This document shows positions 6,140-6,833 of a stretch of DNA of 6,833 nt, in pieces. The notes beneath the pieces were generated by a model. The model was not told the DNA's origin. It saw only the letters and a program-made list of their open reading frames with translations, and did not search any database. The number at the start of each line of letters is the position of its first letter. Positions within the stretch are counted from its first letter, which is position 1. Origin of the DNA: Lutispora sp. (GTDB lineage: Bacteria; Bacillota; Clostridia; Lutisporales; Lutisporaceae); contig JAUQXG010000243.1 of NCBI GenBank assembly GCA_030834765.1, forward strand, positions 1 through 6,833. Reading direction: 5' to 3'. The position numbers and the translations under genes were made by a program.

Positions 6140-6826
6140 ATGTATAATATTCTTGTTGTCGACGATGAGAAAGAGATTACCGATGCCATAGAGATTTATT
6201 TACGAAATCAAAATTATCATGTTTTTAAAGCCTATGATGGAGAAGAAGCATTAGAAATTTTTGCAAAGGAAGAAATCCATCTCATATTGATTGACATCAT
6301 GATGCCAAAATTAGATGGCACCAAAACCACTATGAAAATAAGGGAAAACAGCGCTGTTCCTATTATTTTTCTTTCTGCCAAGTCGGAGGATATGGATAAA
6401 GTATTGGGACTTAACATTGGAGCAGACGATTATATCACAAAGCCCTTTAATCCATTGGAATTATTGGCGAGAGTGAACTCTACACTGCGAAGATATACCA
6501 GTTATTCCAATACAATAAAAGAAAAAGAAAACATGATAAAAATTGGCGGCATTGAATTAAATGATACAAATAAAGAAGTATTAGTAGATGGTGAAGCCAT
6601 AAAAACGACTCCCATTGAGTACAAAATTTTATTTCTGCTTATGAGAAATCCAAACCGTGTATTTTCTATAGAAGAAATATATGAAAAGGTATGGCAGGAG
6701 CCAGCTTATAATCCGGATACAGTTACGGTTCATATCAGACGAATACGGGAAAAAATTGAGATAAACCCGAAAGAGCCAAAATATTTGAAGGTGGTGTGGG
6801 GCATTGGATACAAATTCGAACAATAA
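6140..6826 (+). CDS. OmpR/PhoB-family response regulator (VanR-like)
   Basis: This 228-residue two-component transcription factor has a receiver domain at about 2-118. Its acidic pair is Asp8-Asp9, the phosphoacceptor Asp52 sits in LILIDIMMPKLDG, the switch Ser79 is in IIFLSA, and Lys101 is in KPF. A winged-helix DNA-binding domain follows (about 132-226, with TVTVHIRRIREKIE and VWGIGYKF). The segment IGADDYITKPFNPLELLARV resembles VanR-type regulators of cell-envelope antibiotic responses; this is from memory and only suggestive. The ATG at 6140 is chosen over an in-frame TTG at 6134: AGGAG at 6125-6129 is 10 nt from the ATG but only 4 nt from the TTG, and MYNILVVDDE is the usual family N-terminus. 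The gene is complete. The sensor kinase that would phosphorylate it is expected just beyond the right edge. Confidence 0.93.
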   Translation: MYNILVVDDEKEITDAIEIYLRNQNYHVFKAYDGEEALEIFAKEEIHLILIDIMMPKLDGTKTTMKIRENSAVPIIFLSAKSEDMDKVLGLNIGADDYITKPFNPLELLARVNSTLRRYTSYSNTIKEKENMIKIGGIELNDTNKEVLVDGEAIKTTPIEYKILFLLMRNPNRVFSIEEIYEKVWQEPAYNPDTVTVHIRRIREKIEINPKEPKYLKVVWGIGYKFEQ

Positions 6827-6833
6827 ATTTTCT

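Overview
The window is AT-rich, with strong purine-rich ribosome binding sites, sigma-A-like promoters and short intergenic gaps. This fits a low-GC Gram-positive bacterium (Bacillota, most likely a clostridial anaerobe). The assignment rests on composition and on the recognised gene families; no rRNA or taxonomic marker is present.

Left part (1-945, minus strand). A MerR-family regulator of the TipA/Mta type is transcribed leftwards from a textbook MerR promoter (TTGACA, 19-bp spacer, TAAAGT). It ends in a 3' region with two hairpins, the distal one followed by a T-rich tract and so a probable intrinsic terminator. An in-frame ATG with its own Shine-Dalgarno sequence lies just before the ligand-binding domain, so a short stand-alone binding protein, as known for Streptomyces TipAS, may also be made.

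Middle (946-6052, plus strand). A divergently transcribed three-gene operon encodes a lipoprotein adaptor of the RND/HlyD type, a full-length RND efflux permease, and a TetR-family regulator. The promoter (TTGAAG-N17-TATTAT with an extended -10) is followed at its predicted start site by a 36-bp near-perfect palindrome, a good candidate operator for the TetR protein. The operon closes with a strong intrinsic terminator at 6013-6052. No outer-membrane channel gene is present, consistent with a two-component pump in a single-membrane cell. The permease has Asn at two of the charged positions of the AcrB proton relay.

Right part (6053-6833, plus strand). A separate transcription unit begins with an OmpR/PhoB-type response regulator resembling VanR. 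Its partner kinase, if any, lies beyond the right edge.

Taken together this looks like a drug or envelope-stress response neighbourhood: an efflux pump with built-in TetR feedback, flanked by a drug-sensing MerR protein and a two-component regulator. I did not find a clearly new type of system. The most interesting points are the internal start in the MerR gene, the altered proton-relay residues of the permease, and the palindrome at the pump promoter. All coding regions appear intact, and no mobile element, CRISPR array, tRNA or rRNA was seen. No gene-free stretch exceeds 300 bases.
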